Part shown: piece by piece, positions 11,101-20,132 of the stretch
How the letters are laid out: each line of letters begins with the position of its first letter
How positions within the stretch are numbered: position 1 is the stretch's first letter
Source of the DNA: Clostridium sp. JN-1
Lineage (GTDB): Bacteria > Bacillota > Clostridia > Clostridiales > Clostridiaceae
Assembly (NCBI RefSeq): GCF_003718715.1
Contig: NZ_CP033465.1
Span: 1,302,001-1,366,000 of the forward strand
Direction of reading: 5' to 3'
DNA length: 64,000 nt
Notes under the pieces: generated by a model
The model's input: only the letters and a program-made list of their open reading frames with translations
Databases searched by the model: none
Told to the model about the DNA's origin: nothing
Translations under genes and position numbers: made by a program

Positions 11101-11359
11101 AGATGTAGTTATTCACTTTGACCCATGGTGGAATCCAGCAGTAGAAGAGCAAGCTACTGATAGGGCGCATAGAATAGGGCAAAAAAATGTAGTTGAGGTT
11201 ATAAAGATTATAGCAAGAGGCACAATTGAAGAAAAAATAGTAGCTCTCCAAGAAGAAAAGAAAAAACTTATATCTGAACTCATGGGAGATGAATTATCTC
11301 AAGGCAAGAATTTTGCAAGTTTATCGGAAAATGAAATATTGGAGTTATTTAGAATGTAA
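8117..11359 (+). CDS. SNF2-family helicase with N-terminal SWIM zinc finger
   Basis: A 1080-residue Swi2/Snf2 ATPase. A SWIM zinc finger lies near the N-terminus: C76, C78, C93 and H95 (CxC...CxH). A long, poorly conserved middle of about 500 residues is followed by the ATPase motor, with DEMGLGKT at 646-653, DEAQ at 741-744 and a C-terminal helicase domain containing the DRAHRIGQ motif. Bacterial SWIM-SNF2 proteins are probably DNA-translocating factors, but their targets are not known. The start is TTG at 8117 with AAGGAG about 9 nt upstream; the ATG just before it opens a frame that stops after two codons. It stands alone, divergent from the collagen-like gene. Confidence 0.9.
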   Translation: MKRDILFKIFNKQTSGKNYDKVQRILENDLVSFLNIKNDENLIYVNGTVVSESLFSEYNTKIEIDAKNKSIFSTYCSCPDYENNEFKKVNYCCKHLVATFYKALDDLAKNPLLNEKSVLNENIFKKDDSKLHMLLGDERDKEEIKIEVYINKVEWDDRLRAEFKIGINSMTSRNLYILKDIDRFLLSYDNKIPITYSKNFTFNIRNQKFSTKDKRLIDFIKTLKDMEGIHKYVNRSSNKYIDGKYINIPEYLVRDFFEIISAHRVYLNDGFFYRTLETEILFENPPIDFNLKLEKGKYILKSKGGMPMVLSSKNDVFLYGTTIYLPDYDFCFKINPYIEVFNKNDSVDMENSEEEVILRRLIPDLNFLSSDVILSKSIQNKIVIDKCSFNFYFDKEGRNIVLILKVKYGKYEFNIFEDCKDKIIYRDTKSENNVLKLLKSLGFDKADEKFYFIRDDDYIFSFFKDKIEKLQKIGDVYYSENFKGIKSIGKNGIEANIKQGKYDYFEMNFKIGNIDSNEVSDILKAFRDNLKYYKLKNGEYLDLEELELKNFLKFLNIASYKGIDENSIQIPKSRGIFLENFIEENKLRYIKGKNELKEIRDKFKNIKKLKFEEPHDLKANLREYQKFGYNWFKTIEYFGLGGILGDEMGLGKTIQIIAFLLSNKGSKSLIIVPTSLVYNWVNEFEKFAPSVKVAAINGQKEEREDYLKNLSNYDVVITTYNLLKNDLDIYSNLEFDYCILDEAQFIKNSNSKNAIAAKKIKARVRFALSGTPIENSVMELWSIFDFIMPGYLYDEKTFSVRYYKRFKDEPEVLDELNKLISPFILRRRKKDVIKELPQKIEKKFMVKLNDEQKKIYKTYADYAVDLIKKKVKDNEFKNSKIEILAYITKLRQLCLDPGILVKDYSGGSGKIEALVELLRKSIEQGHRILVFSQFTSVLKVIGKTIKDCGISFSYLDGSISSEKRMKTVEKFNEGQNSVFLISLKAGGTGLNLTSADVVIHFDPWWNPAVEEQATDRAHRIGQKNVVEVIKIIARGTIEEKIVALQEEKKKLISELMGDELSQGKNFASLSENEILELFRM

Positions 11360-11554
11360 TATGAATTTAAAATGAACTTATAGGGAGAAAATTGTTGAAT
11401 ATGAAAGGAATCTGTAAAAAAAGTAAACCTCAAGCTTAAAACTGCATAAAAATGAGACTTTTTCTAAAGTTATAATTGATATACAATATATTATGGATTA
11501 TTTAAGCTAAAATTTGAGCTAAAGTGTATAATTTTAGGAAGAAGGATTTTGTAA

Positions 11555-12769
11555 TTGAAGTTATGGAAAAGAAATTTAATAGTTTGTTGGTTTGGAAGTT
11601 TTGTAACGATGATAGCACTAAGCCAGATAGCTCCAATATTGCCTATTTATATAAAGCAATTTGGAATTAATGATACAGCTTTTATTGAACAGATATCTGG
11701 GGCAGCATTTGGTGTTACATTTGTTGTTTCAGCAATATTTTCTCCAATCTGGGGACATGTTGCAGACAGAGTAGGAAGGAAGCCAATGATTTTACGTGCA
11801 AGTCTTGGAATGGCAATTGTTGTATTTGGCATGGGTTTTGCAAGGAATGTGTATGAATTAGTTGGATTAAGACTTATACAAGGAATTATATCTGGATACT
11901 GCTCTGCATGTACTACTCTTGTAGCAACGCAAACTGAAAAAGAACATGCAGGATGGGCACTTGGGGTGCTTTCAACAGCAGCACTTTCAGGTTCACTTTT
12001 AGGTCCTATGATTGGAGGATATGTTGAAGAAGTATTTGGTATTAGAAATGTGTTTTTTATAATGAGTATTCTTCTTTTGATTGCATTTATAACAGCACTT
12101 CTATTTGTAAAGGAAGATTTTGTTCCTTCACACGAGAAAGATCTCAATATAAAGGAGATATGGCATCTTATACCGAGAACTGATTTGATGGTTACCATGT
12201 TTGTAACTTCTTTTATAATGCAGTTAGCATGCTACTCTGTAGAACCTATTATAACTGTATATATATCTCAGCTGTCTAAGAGTTCAGAACACATTGCACT
12301 TATTGCAGGTATCACATTTTCAGCTTCTGGTCTTGCGAGTATACTAGCTGCGCCTAAAATTGGAAAAGTATCTGATGAAATAGGACCTGAAAAGATTATG
12401 TTTATATCTCTTCTATCAGCTGGAATTGTTTTTATACCTCAAGCTTTTGTAAAAAATCCACAGCAGCTTACTATACTGCGTTTTATATTAGGACTTGCAA
12501 CAGCTGGACTTGTTCCATCAGTTAATACTTTAGTAAAAAAGATAACTCCAGATTCTTTGACTGGAAGAGTATTTGGATTCAATATGTCAGCCATGTATTT
12601 AGGAACATTTTCAGGATCGATTTTTGGAGCACAGATAGCAGCTCATTTTGGAATAAAGTATGTTTTCTTTACTACAAGTTTATTGTTATTTGCAAATGCA
12701 ATATGGGTTTATGAAATGGCATATAGAAAGTTAAATTCAAAGCTGCATAAGTTCTCTACTGCTCATTAA
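11555..12769 (+). CDS. MFS transporter, DHA1-type multidrug/solute exporter
   Basis: A 404-residue, twelve-helix major facilitator. The family loop signature between helices 2 and 3 is visible (GHVADRVGRKP). The second half is a repeat of the first, with a KIGKVSDEIGPEK loop. Length and layout fit drug:H+ antiporters (DHA1), but the substrate cannot be read. It starts at TTG 11555 after an AGGAAGAAGGA site. A strong hairpin follows at 12801. It appears monocistronic. Confidence 0.8.
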   Translation: MKLWKRNLIVCWFGSFVTMIALSQIAPILPIYIKQFGINDTAFIEQISGAAFGVTFVVSAIFSPIWGHVADRVGRKPMILRASLGMAIVVFGMGFARNVYELVGLRLIQGIISGYCSACTTLVATQTEKEHAGWALGVLSTAALSGSLLGPMIGGYVEEVFGIRNVFFIMSILLLIAFITALLFVKEDFVPSHEKDLNIKEIWHLIPRTDLMVTMFVTSFIMQLACYSVEPIITVYISQLSKSSEHIALIAGITFSASGLASILAAPKIGKVSDEIGPEKIMFISLLSAGIVFIPQAFVKNPQQLTILRFILGLATAGLVPSVNTLVKKITPDSLTGRVFGFNMSAMYLGTFSGSIFGAQIAAHFGIKYVFFTTSLLLFANAIWVYEMAYRKLNSKLHKFSTAH

Positions 12770-12800
12770 GACAAATTAATTGAGATAAATTTAAAATAAA

Positions 12801-12823
12801 AACATCCAAGAAGGATGTTTTTT
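12801..12823. terminator. bidirectional terminator
   Basis: A 7-bp stem AACATCC/GGATGTT (12801-12807 with 12813-12819), extendable by A-T pairs, followed by TTTT rightward and flanked by A's that become T's leftward. It lies between convergent genes (MFS and ABC-F). Confidence 0.75.
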
Positions 12824-14735
12824 AAATATTTTTTTTATTAGATTGTATTTTTTCGTTGAGCTCAGTTAAGTAAGTCCATCTATTTATTTTTTCATCTAAA
12901 TCTTCTTCTAGAGAATTTTTTTCAGCTAAGAGTTTAGAAAGAAGCTCATAATTTGATGAAGCTCCCTGCATTTCTGCTTTCTTTTTATCTAATGCTTCTT
13001 CCAAATTTTCTATTATACTTTCAATTTCATTAAATTCAAGCTGCTCCTTATATGTAAATTTCAAAGGCTTTTCATTTTTTGACTTATAATCTTTTTTATT
13101 AGAAACTTTTTTAGTATTACTTTTTTCTTTTTCTTTATTACTTTCCATTTGATGAAAATAAGAATAGTTACCTGTATATTGAGTTATTTTTCCATTACCT
13201 TCGAAAGAAAATATCTTATCAACTATTTTATCAAGAAAGTATCTATCATGAGATACCGTTATGACAGCACCATTGAAGTCTTCAAGGTAATCTTCTAGGA
13301 TTGTAAGTGTTTCAATATCAAGGTCGTTTGTTGGCTCATCTAATAAAAGTACATTAGGATATTCCATGAGTATCTTTAAAAGGTAAAGCCTTCTCCTTTC
13401 TCCACCTGAAAGTTTAGAAAGTGGAGTCCATTGAACAGATGGATCAAATAAAAATTTTTCGAGCATTATTGAAACATTTATCTTTTGACCTTCTGATGAT
13501 AAAGCGTATTCACCGGTATCTTGTATATACTGAATTACTCTTTGATCCATATTCATATCAGGAATTTGCTGCGAATAATATCCTACCTTTACAGTTTCAC
13601 CTACGCTTATACTTCCAGTATCAGGAGTTATATTTCCATTTAAAATATTCATTAGCGTTGACTTTCCACTTCCATTTGGTCCTATAATTCCTATTCTATC
13701 ATCATTTAGTATATTGTAAGAAAAATCATTTATGAGTAATTTATCAGCAAAACTTTTACTTATATTGTCGATATTTATAACTTTTTTACCAAGTCTTGTA
13801 CTTTGAATGTTAATTTCAAGTTTTGAATTATTTAAAATAGGTTTTTCATTTGTCAGCTCTTCAAATCTTTCTATCCTAGCTTTTTGTTTTGTGCTTCTTG
13901 CTTTAGCACCTCTTTTTATCCAGGCAAGTTCTTTTCGTATTAAGTTTTGTCTTTTTTTCTCATTGGTATCTTCTTTTTCAAGTCTTTCTTCTTTTTTCTC
14001 AAGAAAAGTACTGTAGTTTCCAATGTAACTATAGAGTTTTCCTCTATCAAGTTCCAGTATTTTATTAGTTATCTTGTCTAAGAAAAATCTATCATGCGTT
14101 ACCATAATGAGAGATCCAATTCGATTATTTAAAAATTCTTCAAGCCATTCTATAGTTTCATCATCAAGATGATTTGTTGGCTCATCAAGTATTAGAATAT
14201 TTGATGGAGTTATAAGTGTAGAAGCTAAAGCTATTCTCTTTTTTTGTCCTCCAGATAAAGTAGAAACTTTTGCATCAAAATCATTTATTCCAAGCTTTGT
14301 TAGAATAGTTTTAGCTTGACTTTCAATTTCCCAAGTATTTTTAGCATCCATCTTTGAGTTTAAATCAAAAAGTTTATTTTGAAGCTTAGTATCTTCAGGA
14401 TTTTCTCTGATCATTTTAAGGGTACCTTCATACTCCCTTAAAAGATTCATTATAGGAGAATTGCCATTAAAGACTTGCTCAAGTACTGTTAAATTACTTC
14501 CGCTGAAATCAGAACTTTGAGGTAAATATCCTATAGAAGCTTCATTTGATTTTGTGATTTTACCACTATCAGCTGCTTCAAGTCCTGCAAGTACTTTTAG
14601 AAGTGTTGATTTACCAGTACCATTTACACCTATAATTCCTATTTTATCTCCTTCATTTATACCCAGCGATATATTGTCAAGCAGTATTTTTTCACTATAA
14701 CTTTTACTTATATTTTCTGCAGTTAGCAAATTCAT
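12822..14735 (-). CDS. ABC-F family ATPase (Uup/YdiF-like)
   Basis: A 637-residue soluble protein with two ABC ATPase domains in one chain and no membrane segment. Walker A motifs are GVNGTGKST at 36-44 and GPNGSGKST near residue 355. Each half has an LSGG signature and a DEPTNHLD or DEPTNDLD Walker B. The linker between the domains is the charged P-site-tRNA-interacting type. The C-terminal 100 residues are a predicted coiled coil rich in Glu and Lys, as in Uup, whose length (635) it matches. ABC-F proteins act on ribosomes or, for Uup, on DNA-related processes. Which applies here is not decidable. It lies just downstream of the malic enzyme gene on the same strand, 68 nt away. Confidence 0.85.
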   Translation of the reverse strand: MNLLTAENISKSYSEKILLDNISLGINEGDKIGIIGVNGTGKSTLLKVLAGLEAADSGKITKSNEASIGYLPQSSDFSGSNLTVLEQVFNGNSPIMNLLREYEGTLKMIRENPEDTKLQNKLFDLNSKMDAKNTWEIESQAKTILTKLGINDFDAKVSTLSGGQKKRIALASTLITPSNILILDEPTNHLDDETIEWLEEFLNNRIGSLIMVTHDRFFLDKITNKILELDRGKLYSYIGNYSTFLEKKEERLEKEDTNEKKRQNLIRKELAWIKRGAKARSTKQKARIERFEELTNEKPILNNSKLEINIQSTRLGKKVINIDNISKSFADKLLINDFSYNILNDDRIGIIGPNGSGKSTLMNILNGNITPDTGSISVGETVKVGYYSQQIPDMNMDQRVIQYIQDTGEYALSSEGQKINVSIMLEKFLFDPSVQWTPLSKLSGGERRRLYLLKILMEYPNVLLLDEPTNDLDIETLTILEDYLEDFNGAVITVSHDRYFLDKIVDKIFSFEGNGKITQYTGNYSYFHQMESNKEKEKSNTKKVSNKKDYKSKNEKPLKFTYKEQLEFNEIESIIENLEEALDKKKAEMQGASSNYELLSKLLAEKNSLEEDLDEKINRWTYLTELNEKIQSNKKNI

Positions 14736-14803
14736 TTTTACACATCCTTTGTTGTATGAGCTTTATATTATATACAACTTTCTAATTTATCAGTTAATAA
14801 TTT

Positions 14804-16447
14804 TTAACGGTAGTATGCTTCCCATATTTCACTTTCAACTGCTTCTTCTGCATCCTTTATTGGAGCACGATTGATACCTTCATCCACTGCTGCCTTTACA
14901 ACAGCAGTTGCTACAAGTTTGGAAGCATCTCTAAGTCTTGACACTGGAGGTAGAAGAGGTGCTCCGGGTTCTGATATATCTTGAAGAGAAGCTATGCCGT
15001 GGGCTGCAGCAGATAACATGTTATCTGTAACCACTTTTGATTTTGCAACTATTATACCAAGTCCAAGTCCAGGGTATAGAAGGGCATTATTAGCTTGACC
15101 AATTGTGTATGTAATTCCATTGTATTCAATCGGATCAGATGGACTCCCAGTTACAACTAAAGCTTTTCCATTAGTCCATTTTATTATATCAGAAGCTTTT
15201 GCTTCAGCAAGTTTTGTAGGATTTGATATAGGTAAAATTGCAGGTCTTTCATTTATTTTTGCCATAGCTTTTATAACGTCTTCTGTAAAAGCTCCATGAA
15301 CTCCAGATGTCCCTATTAACACAGTAGGTTTAACTGTTCCTATTATTTTCGTAAGATCCTTTAATGGCTTTTTAAATTCATGTCTTGGATGTGCATATTT
15401 TTTCTGACCTTCTGTTAAGTCATCCATGTCATCTGTGATTAAGCCATTACGATCAACAAGATAAAATTGACTTCTTGCTTCGTCTTCTGATAAACCATTT
15501 TTTATTTTTTCTAAAAGTATTTGATCTGATACTCCAACACCAGCAGTACCAGCACCGAATACGACTATTCTATGGTCCTTTACAGGAATTTTAGTCGCCC
15601 TTGCAACTGCATTTAAGGCTGATACCATCATTACCCCTGTTCCTTGTATATCATCATTGAAAGTACAAATATTTTTTCTGTATTTTTCAAGAATTCTCCT
15701 TGCATTTCCACGTCCAAAATCTTCCCAATGTATTAAAGTTTCAGGGAACATTTCAAGAGAAACTTTTACAAACTGATCAATGAAGTCATCGTATTTTTCC
15801 CCAGTTACTCTTTCGAATCTGTTTCCAAGGTACATAGGATCGTCTAATAACTTTTTATTGTTTGTTCCTGCATCTATTACCACAGGTAAAACATTTTTTG
15901 GATTGACTCCAGCGGCTATTGTATATACTGCAAGTTTACCTATTGAAATGTCAACGCCTTGTACTCCCCAATCACCTATTCCAAGCACTCCTTCACCATC
16001 TGTTACAACTATTAGTTTTATTTCATCTAGATCTTTTATAACTGTTTCTATAGACTTTCTAATGTTTTCAGGATGACTTATTGAAAGAAATACTGCATCT
16101 TTTGGAGTATCAAATTTTTTAGAATAGTTTATTACAGCATCTCCTATAGTTGGAGTATATACAATTGGTAAAAATTCAACAACATGTCTGCCAGCAGTAT
16201 AGTAAAACAATGTACGATTTATATCATATAAATTCATTAAAAATATATGCTTTTCAAGTGGATCATCAAAGGATTTAAATCTATCATATACTATTTTTCC
16301 TTGATCTTCTATTGTTGTTACGTTATCTGGTAAAAGTCCAACAAGATCATATTTTATTCGTTCATCTTTTGTAAAGGCAGTGCCTTTATTTAAAAAGGGG
16401 TTTCTGAGTAAATTCTGTCCTTTTAAGTTAATCATTTGTAAAATCAC
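14804..16447 (-). CDS. NAD-dependent malic enzyme / malolactic enzyme
   Basis: A 547-residue enzyme of the long malic-enzyme class. The N-terminal malic domain contains the YYTAGRHVVEFLPIVYTPT region, EDFGRGNA and the FNDDIQGTG motif. The NAD-binding domain follows with GAGTAGVG. It converts L-malate to pyruvate with NAD reduction, or to lactate in one step if it is a malolactic enzyme. The opening NPFLNKGTAFT and several internal blocks closely resemble lactic-acid-bacterial malolactic enzymes as I remember them, so this choice is open. No malate permease or LysR regulator (mleP/mleR) is next to it, which favours neither. Start ATG at 16447, preceded by an AAGGAG-type site. Confidence 0.85.
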   Translation of the reverse strand: MILQMINLKGQNLLRNPFLNKGTAFTKDERIKYDLVGLLPDNVTTIEDQGKIVYDRFKSFDDPLEKHIFLMNLYDINRTLFYYTAGRHVVEFLPIVYTPTIGDAVINYSKKFDTPKDAVFLSISHPENIRKSIETVIKDLDEIKLIVVTDGEGVLGIGDWGVQGVDISIGKLAVYTIAAGVNPKNVLPVVIDAGTNNKKLLDDPMYLGNRFERVTGEKYDDFIDQFVKVSLEMFPETLIHWEDFGRGNARRILEKYRKNICTFNDDIQGTGVMMVSALNAVARATKIPVKDHRIVVFGAGTAGVGVSDQILLEKIKNGLSEDEARSQFYLVDRNGLITDDMDDLTEGQKKYAHPRHEFKKPLKDLTKIIGTVKPTVLIGTSGVHGAFTEDVIKAMAKINERPAILPISNPTKLAEAKASDIIKWTNGKALVVTGSPSDPIEYNGITYTIGQANNALLYPGLGLGIIVAKSKVVTDNMLSAAAHGIASLQDISEPGAPLLPPVSRLRDASKLVATAVVKAAVDEGINRAPIKDAEEAVESEIWEAYYR

Positions 16448-16664
16448 TCCTTAAAATATTTGTTTTAAATAGTATTTCTAAGTTTTTAATATTATATTAT
16501 TTATTATACTTCTCTATCCTCTAAATAAGAAGTATTGTTTATTTATGATGCCATAAATAATATTTATAATATCATGTAAATTTGATATTTATCTATTGTA
16601 TAAATATAATATAATATTGGAACGTAAACATATTTTTAGTTTATTAGGAGGAAAACAATTTTAT

Positions 16665-17303
16665 ATGAATATAAATTATCAAAAAAAGCTTGATGAAATT
16701 ATAAAAGAATTAGATGATAATGGAGAAGTTCCTTCATTACTTTTACACAGCTGCTGTGCACCATGCAGTAGTTATGTCATTGAATATTTATCTGAATACT
16801 TTAAGATAACAGTTTTTTATTATAATCCTAACATTTATCCTAAAGAGGAGTATTTAAAACGTAAAGAAGAGCAAAAACAATTTATTTCTTCTATAAAAAC
16901 GAAATATAAAGTAAGTTTTATGGAAGGGGACTATGATGATGAAAAATTTTATATGCTTTCAAAGGGACTTGAATCCGAAAATGAAGGTGGAATAAGGTGC
17001 TTTAAATGTTATGAATTGAGACTAGGAAAGACTGCAGAAATTGCAAAGAAAATGAATTTTGATTATTTTACGACTACCTTATCAATAAGTCCATATAAAA
17101 ATGCTCAAAAATTAAATGAAATAGGAAAAAATCTATCAGAAAAACACGGCGTTAAGTATTTATATTCTGACTTTAAAAAGAAAAATGGATACAAACGTTC
17201 AATTGAACTTTCAAAAGAATATCATTTGTATAGACAAAATTACTGCGGATGTATATTTTCAAAACACGCAAGAGAGCTTATGGATAAAATTAAGAATTGT
17301 TAA
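16665..17303 (+). CDS. queH: epoxyqueuosine reductase QueH
   Basis: A 212-residue cytoplasmic protein of the QueH (former DUF208) family, which reduces epoxyqueuosine to queuosine in tRNA at the last step of the pathway, replacing QueG. Visible metal-binding cysteines are the HSCCAPC motif (C30, C31, C34), C112/C115 in RCFKC, and the NYCGC pair C194/C196. These are the conserved residues expected to hold an iron-sulfur cluster and a second metal. The frame is open further upstream, but the start at 16665 is supported by GGAGG about 13 nt before it and by family length. No other queuosine gene is adjacent. Confidence 0.9.
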   Translation: MNINYQKKLDEIIKELDDNGEVPSLLLHSCCAPCSSYVIEYLSEYFKITVFYYNPNIYPKEEYLKRKEEQKQFISSIKTKYKVSFMEGDYDDEKFYMLSKGLESENEGGIRCFKCYELRLGKTAEIAKKMNFDYFTTTLSISPYKNAQKLNEIGKNLSEKHGVKYLYSDFKKKNGYKRSIELSKEYHLYRQNYCGCIFSKHARELMDKIKNC

Positions 17304-17470
17304 CTAATAAAAAATATAATTTACAAATTATTCATAAAGTAAACAATTATTTAATATATATGACACATTGCTGTAACAATATGTGTATATAATAATTAAT
17401 ATAAGTAAGCAACTTTGATAAATGTTGAATATAATGAGTCCCCATTATTATGTAAACATATAGTTGTAAA

Positions 17471-17498
17471 TAAGTACTAGCTTTATAGCTAGTACTTA
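17471..17498. terminator. bidirectional terminator between queH and the exonuclease gene
   Basis: A 12-bp perfect stem (17471-17482 with 17487-17498) and a TTAT loop, placed between convergent genes. T-rich sequence follows on both sides. Confidence 0.65.
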
Positions 17499-17518
17499 TT
17501 TAGTATACAAACAAATTT

Positions 17519-18133
17519 TTAGCCATTTTCAACCATCCTTGAAAAATATCTTTTAGGAATAAATCCTCTTTTAATCCCCTCTGTTACTACTAAATATGCA
17601 GCTGTGGCATCAAATCTGGCATCATGGAAATTTCCAGTACCTTTAAAGTATTTTTTACTAAAGAAATTTATATCTGAATTTTGTATATGTAAAAATCTTA
17701 TAACTTCCTCAAGTTTCGGCGGCTTACATTCATTGTACTTATTTTTAAGATTACATATATTTTTATAATAATTCATAGTACAGAAGATATGTTTAGAACC
17801 TAAGACTTCATTACAAGTTTCAAGTTCAGAAGATAAAAATTTAATATCAAAATTTACATTGTGACCTATCAAAATATCTGAACTTTGAAAATCATATAAA
17901 AATTTATCAAGTTGATCTTTAAAATTTTTCCCGCAGCTCAGCTTATGTAAAACTTCAACACTAAATCCATGAATTTTTTCTGCGCTTGGATCAACATAAT
18001 CTACAGCAAAGAAAATATTCTTACCAATAGTTTTTGTTGGCTTCGTACTCGTATCAACAAGAATATAGCTGAGCTGACATATGTTACCAGGCCTTAAGCC
18101 GGTTGTTTCTGTATCGAAAAATATCATCTTCAT
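17519..18133 (-). CDS. DEDDh 3'-5' exonuclease (DnaQ/epsilon-like)
   Basis: A 204-residue stand-alone exonuclease domain. All DEDDh residues are visible: D7 and E9 in FDTETTG, D96 in GHNVNFD, and H170 and D175 in HDARFDA. Such proteins remove nucleotides from 3' ends of DNA or RNA. The absence of a BRCT or helicase domain makes it a small exonuclease rather than DinG or PolC. Start at 18133 with an AGGAGG site upstream. The exact cellular role is not evident from the neighbours. Confidence 0.88.
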   Translation of the reverse strand: MKMIFFDTETTGLRPGNICQLSYILVDTSTKPTKTIGKNIFFAVDYVDPSAEKIHGFSVEVLHKLSCGKNFKDQLDKFLYDFQSSDILIGHNVNFDIKFLSSELETCNEVLGSKHIFCTMNYYKNICNLKNKYNECKPPKLEEVIRFLHIQNSDINFFSKKYFKGTGNFHDARFDATAAYLVVTEGIKRGFIPKRYFSRMVENG

Positions 18134-18343
18134 TAAAAAAACTTCCTCCTAAATTTAATTTCTCATTTATTATAACATTTAATTGCTTTTTTAGGACTAG
18201 TTCACTATGGTAATATATTCATCGAATGATTTTAAAATAAATCTCCAATCATATATTTATAAGAGTGTTTATAAAATATTAATATGAAATAAATTTGTTT
18301 AAATATTTAATAGCTTTTACTGCTATGTTTGGGGGGGATGTAA

Positions 18344-19018
18344 ATGAAAAAAATTGTGGCATTTGGTGCTGTAGTTGTCATATTAATGGGTGTAAAAAAT
18401 TTTCATGTTATTTATAATGACATTTCTGATGTAAAGACAGATATCTCATCTAATCTAGATGAATTCCATTTGTCAAATCATAATAAATATGATGATAAAG
18501 CAAGTATTCCAGTGATTATTAACAATGATATCAAATATAATTTAAAAGATAACTTAATCATTTCAAATGATGATATCAAGAAAATTCTTTTGGATGGTGA
18601 TGAGTCATTTAAAAAAATTTTTAAAATTAAAGTTGATGGAAATTCCTATATAAATATTTCGGGGAAAAGTTATGCAAAAGTAATAGATAACATGAATAAG
18701 TATGATTCAATGTATGAGTACCTGAACAAAAAATATAATTTAAAAGAGTGTTATACTGATGAATTTATAAGAAAAATAATAAGCTGTGTTTTCAAAGATA
18801 TTGATGGAAGGTGCTATATGCTTTATGGTAATCCTGAACCTGCAGTTATTGTAAAAGACTCACAAATTGTGTCAAAAAAGTTTTATAATGATAAAATATA
18901 TGTGGTAATTAAAGATAATTGTTCTAATAATAAAAGCGGTATATATGCTCATGCTGTATTAACCTACAATGGTAATAAGTGGCTTATAGATAGGTTTGAC
19001 AATTGGGGAATTAAATGA
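18344..19018 (+). CDS. secreted/membrane-anchored protein of unknown function, possibly IseA-like
   Basis: A 224-residue protein. The first 22 residues are a hydrophobic segment after two lysines, which would serve as a signal peptide or anchor. The rest is polar and probably outside the membrane. The C-terminal half (about residues 100-224) has a layout of short beta-rich blocks with a YLNKKYNLKECYTDEF segment. This is reminiscent of the IseA/YoeB peptidoglycan DL-endopeptidase-inhibitor fold, but I cannot confirm it. The gene has a G-rich ribosome site (GGGGGGGATG) and stands alone. It could also be an unrelated clostridial lipoprotein-like protein; no lipobox cysteine is present. Confidence 0.6.
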   Translation: MKKIVAFGAVVVILMGVKNFHVIYNDISDVKTDISSNLDEFHLSNHNKYDDKASIPVIINNDIKYNLKDNLIISNDDIKKILLDGDESFKKIFKIKVDGNSYINISGKSYAKVIDNMNKYDSMYEYLNKKYNLKECYTDEFIRKIISCVFKDIDGRCYMLYGNPEPAVIVKDSQIVSKKFYNDKIYVVIKDNCSNNKSGIYAHAVLTYNGNKWLIDRFDNWGIK

Positions 19019-19131
19019 AGTATTGTATAATAAAATTATTATAGTTAATAAAGATGAACATATAAACTACGAAAAGAAATTAGAGACATAAAATAATATT
19101 TAATTTACTGTTTATAAATTAGGAGGAAATC

Positions 19132-19794
19132 ATGTACCATACGGGTTTAGTTCAATCAATTTTTTTAGCTGCAGCTGTTTTATTATTTATTCTAGGATTA
19201 TACTTAATCTTTATAAATAAAAAATTTAAAGTGCCAGGTATAATATTTGCGACTTCTTCTATACTATATTTTGGTCTGACATTTTTATTATATAATTCAC
19301 AGCTAAAGCTTAATAATGCCAGCTCTCAAAGTTCTAATGCAATAAATTATTCTCCAAATACAGCTGTCAGCAGTTCAACACCTGTAACTTCTTCGAGTAC
19401 GCAGCCTTCAAGATTTTTAAATATTCCAACTGCTGCAGTACAAAATACAGATATCAAGCCGTTAGCTGCTGTGATAGCATCAGATGTATCACAAAATTCA
19501 AATGCCAATGTTAGTAACCCCAATTTTACTGCTAAACTAGACAATCCCAAGCCTACAATGGGACAAACTATTAATATAACTGTAACAGGACCTGCAGGAG
19601 CATATGTATATGCTATAGCAAATTATAAAGATACTTCAGTTTCAAATTCTGGAGTTATAGGTAGTGATGGTACCACTAAGATTTCATTTGCAATGGGGAA
19701 TGCAAAACCTGGTGATACTGTTAAAGTTGATGTAATGGCACCATATAGTGATAGTAACTATTCAACACAACTATCTTTTACCGAAGCTAACTAA
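19132..19794 (+). CDS. membrane protein with Ser/Thr-rich linker and a C-terminal beta domain
   Basis: A 220-residue protein that I do not recognise. Two hydrophobic helices span roughly residues 10-28 and 35-53. A Ser/Thr/Asn/Pro-rich, presumably extracellular, linker follows to about 125. The last 90 residues look like a small Ig-like beta sandwich (PTMGQTINITVTGPAGAYV and the PGDTVKVDV pattern). This arrangement suggests a surface-exposed domain held on a membrane stalk. The ribosome site AGGAGGAAATC precedes the ATG. It is 113 nt after the preceding secreted-protein gene on the same strand, so the two may share a transcript. Confidence 0.65.
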   Translation: MYHTGLVQSIFLAAAVLLFILGLYLIFINKKFKVPGIIFATSSILYFGLTFLLYNSQLKLNNASSQSSNAINYSPNTAVSSSTPVTSSSTQPSRFLNIPTAAVQNTDIKPLAAVIASDVSQNSNANVSNPNFTAKLDNPKPTMGQTINITVTGPAGAYVYAIANYKDTSVSNSGVIGSDGTTKISFAMGNAKPGDTVKVDVMAPYSDSNYSTQLSFTEAN

Positions 19795-20132
19795 AAGATA
19801 CTTTGTTATAATTAATTGTAACATTTAACTTAATTAATCCATATTATTATATTGTACAATAAATTAATTAGGGGTAAATTATAGATAGCCCTTTCCAAAT
19901 AAAGAATTATTTTATTTAAGTTATTAAATATAAGTTTACCCCTAATATTTGTTACAATAGCACTTAATTTTAGATGGGTGCTTTTTTTATAAAGTAAAAA
20001 ACCTGATGAAGATATAATTTATAACTATAATAAAAGTATAAATTTAATTAATTAATATACTATGATGCTGAAACAATGCTATTATATAATATGTAAGTGT
20101 TATTAAGTATTATTATGTAGAGGAAGTTTCAG
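19795..20132. other. 338-bp intergenic region with an inverted repeat and a terminator-like hairpin
   Basis: No gene is seen. It holds a 12-bp inverted repeat, ATTAGGGGTAAA (19867-19878) against TTTACCCCTAAT (19935-19946), spaced by 56 nt. A small hairpin ending in seven T's follows at 19959-19988. The pair could be the outer stem of a short non-coding RNA with its own terminator. Confidence 0.4.
19959..19988 (+). terminator. rho-independent terminator-like hairpin
   Basis: AGCACTT (19959-19965) pairs with GGGTGCT (19976-19982), including two G-U pairs, and is followed immediately by a run of T's. It could end the 19132 transcript or a small RNA starting near 19867. Confidence 0.5.

Noticed and set aside
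16448-16664. A preQ1 riboswitch upstream of queH.
   Set aside because: The leader is plain AT-rich sequence without the preQ1 stem-loop and tail motif.
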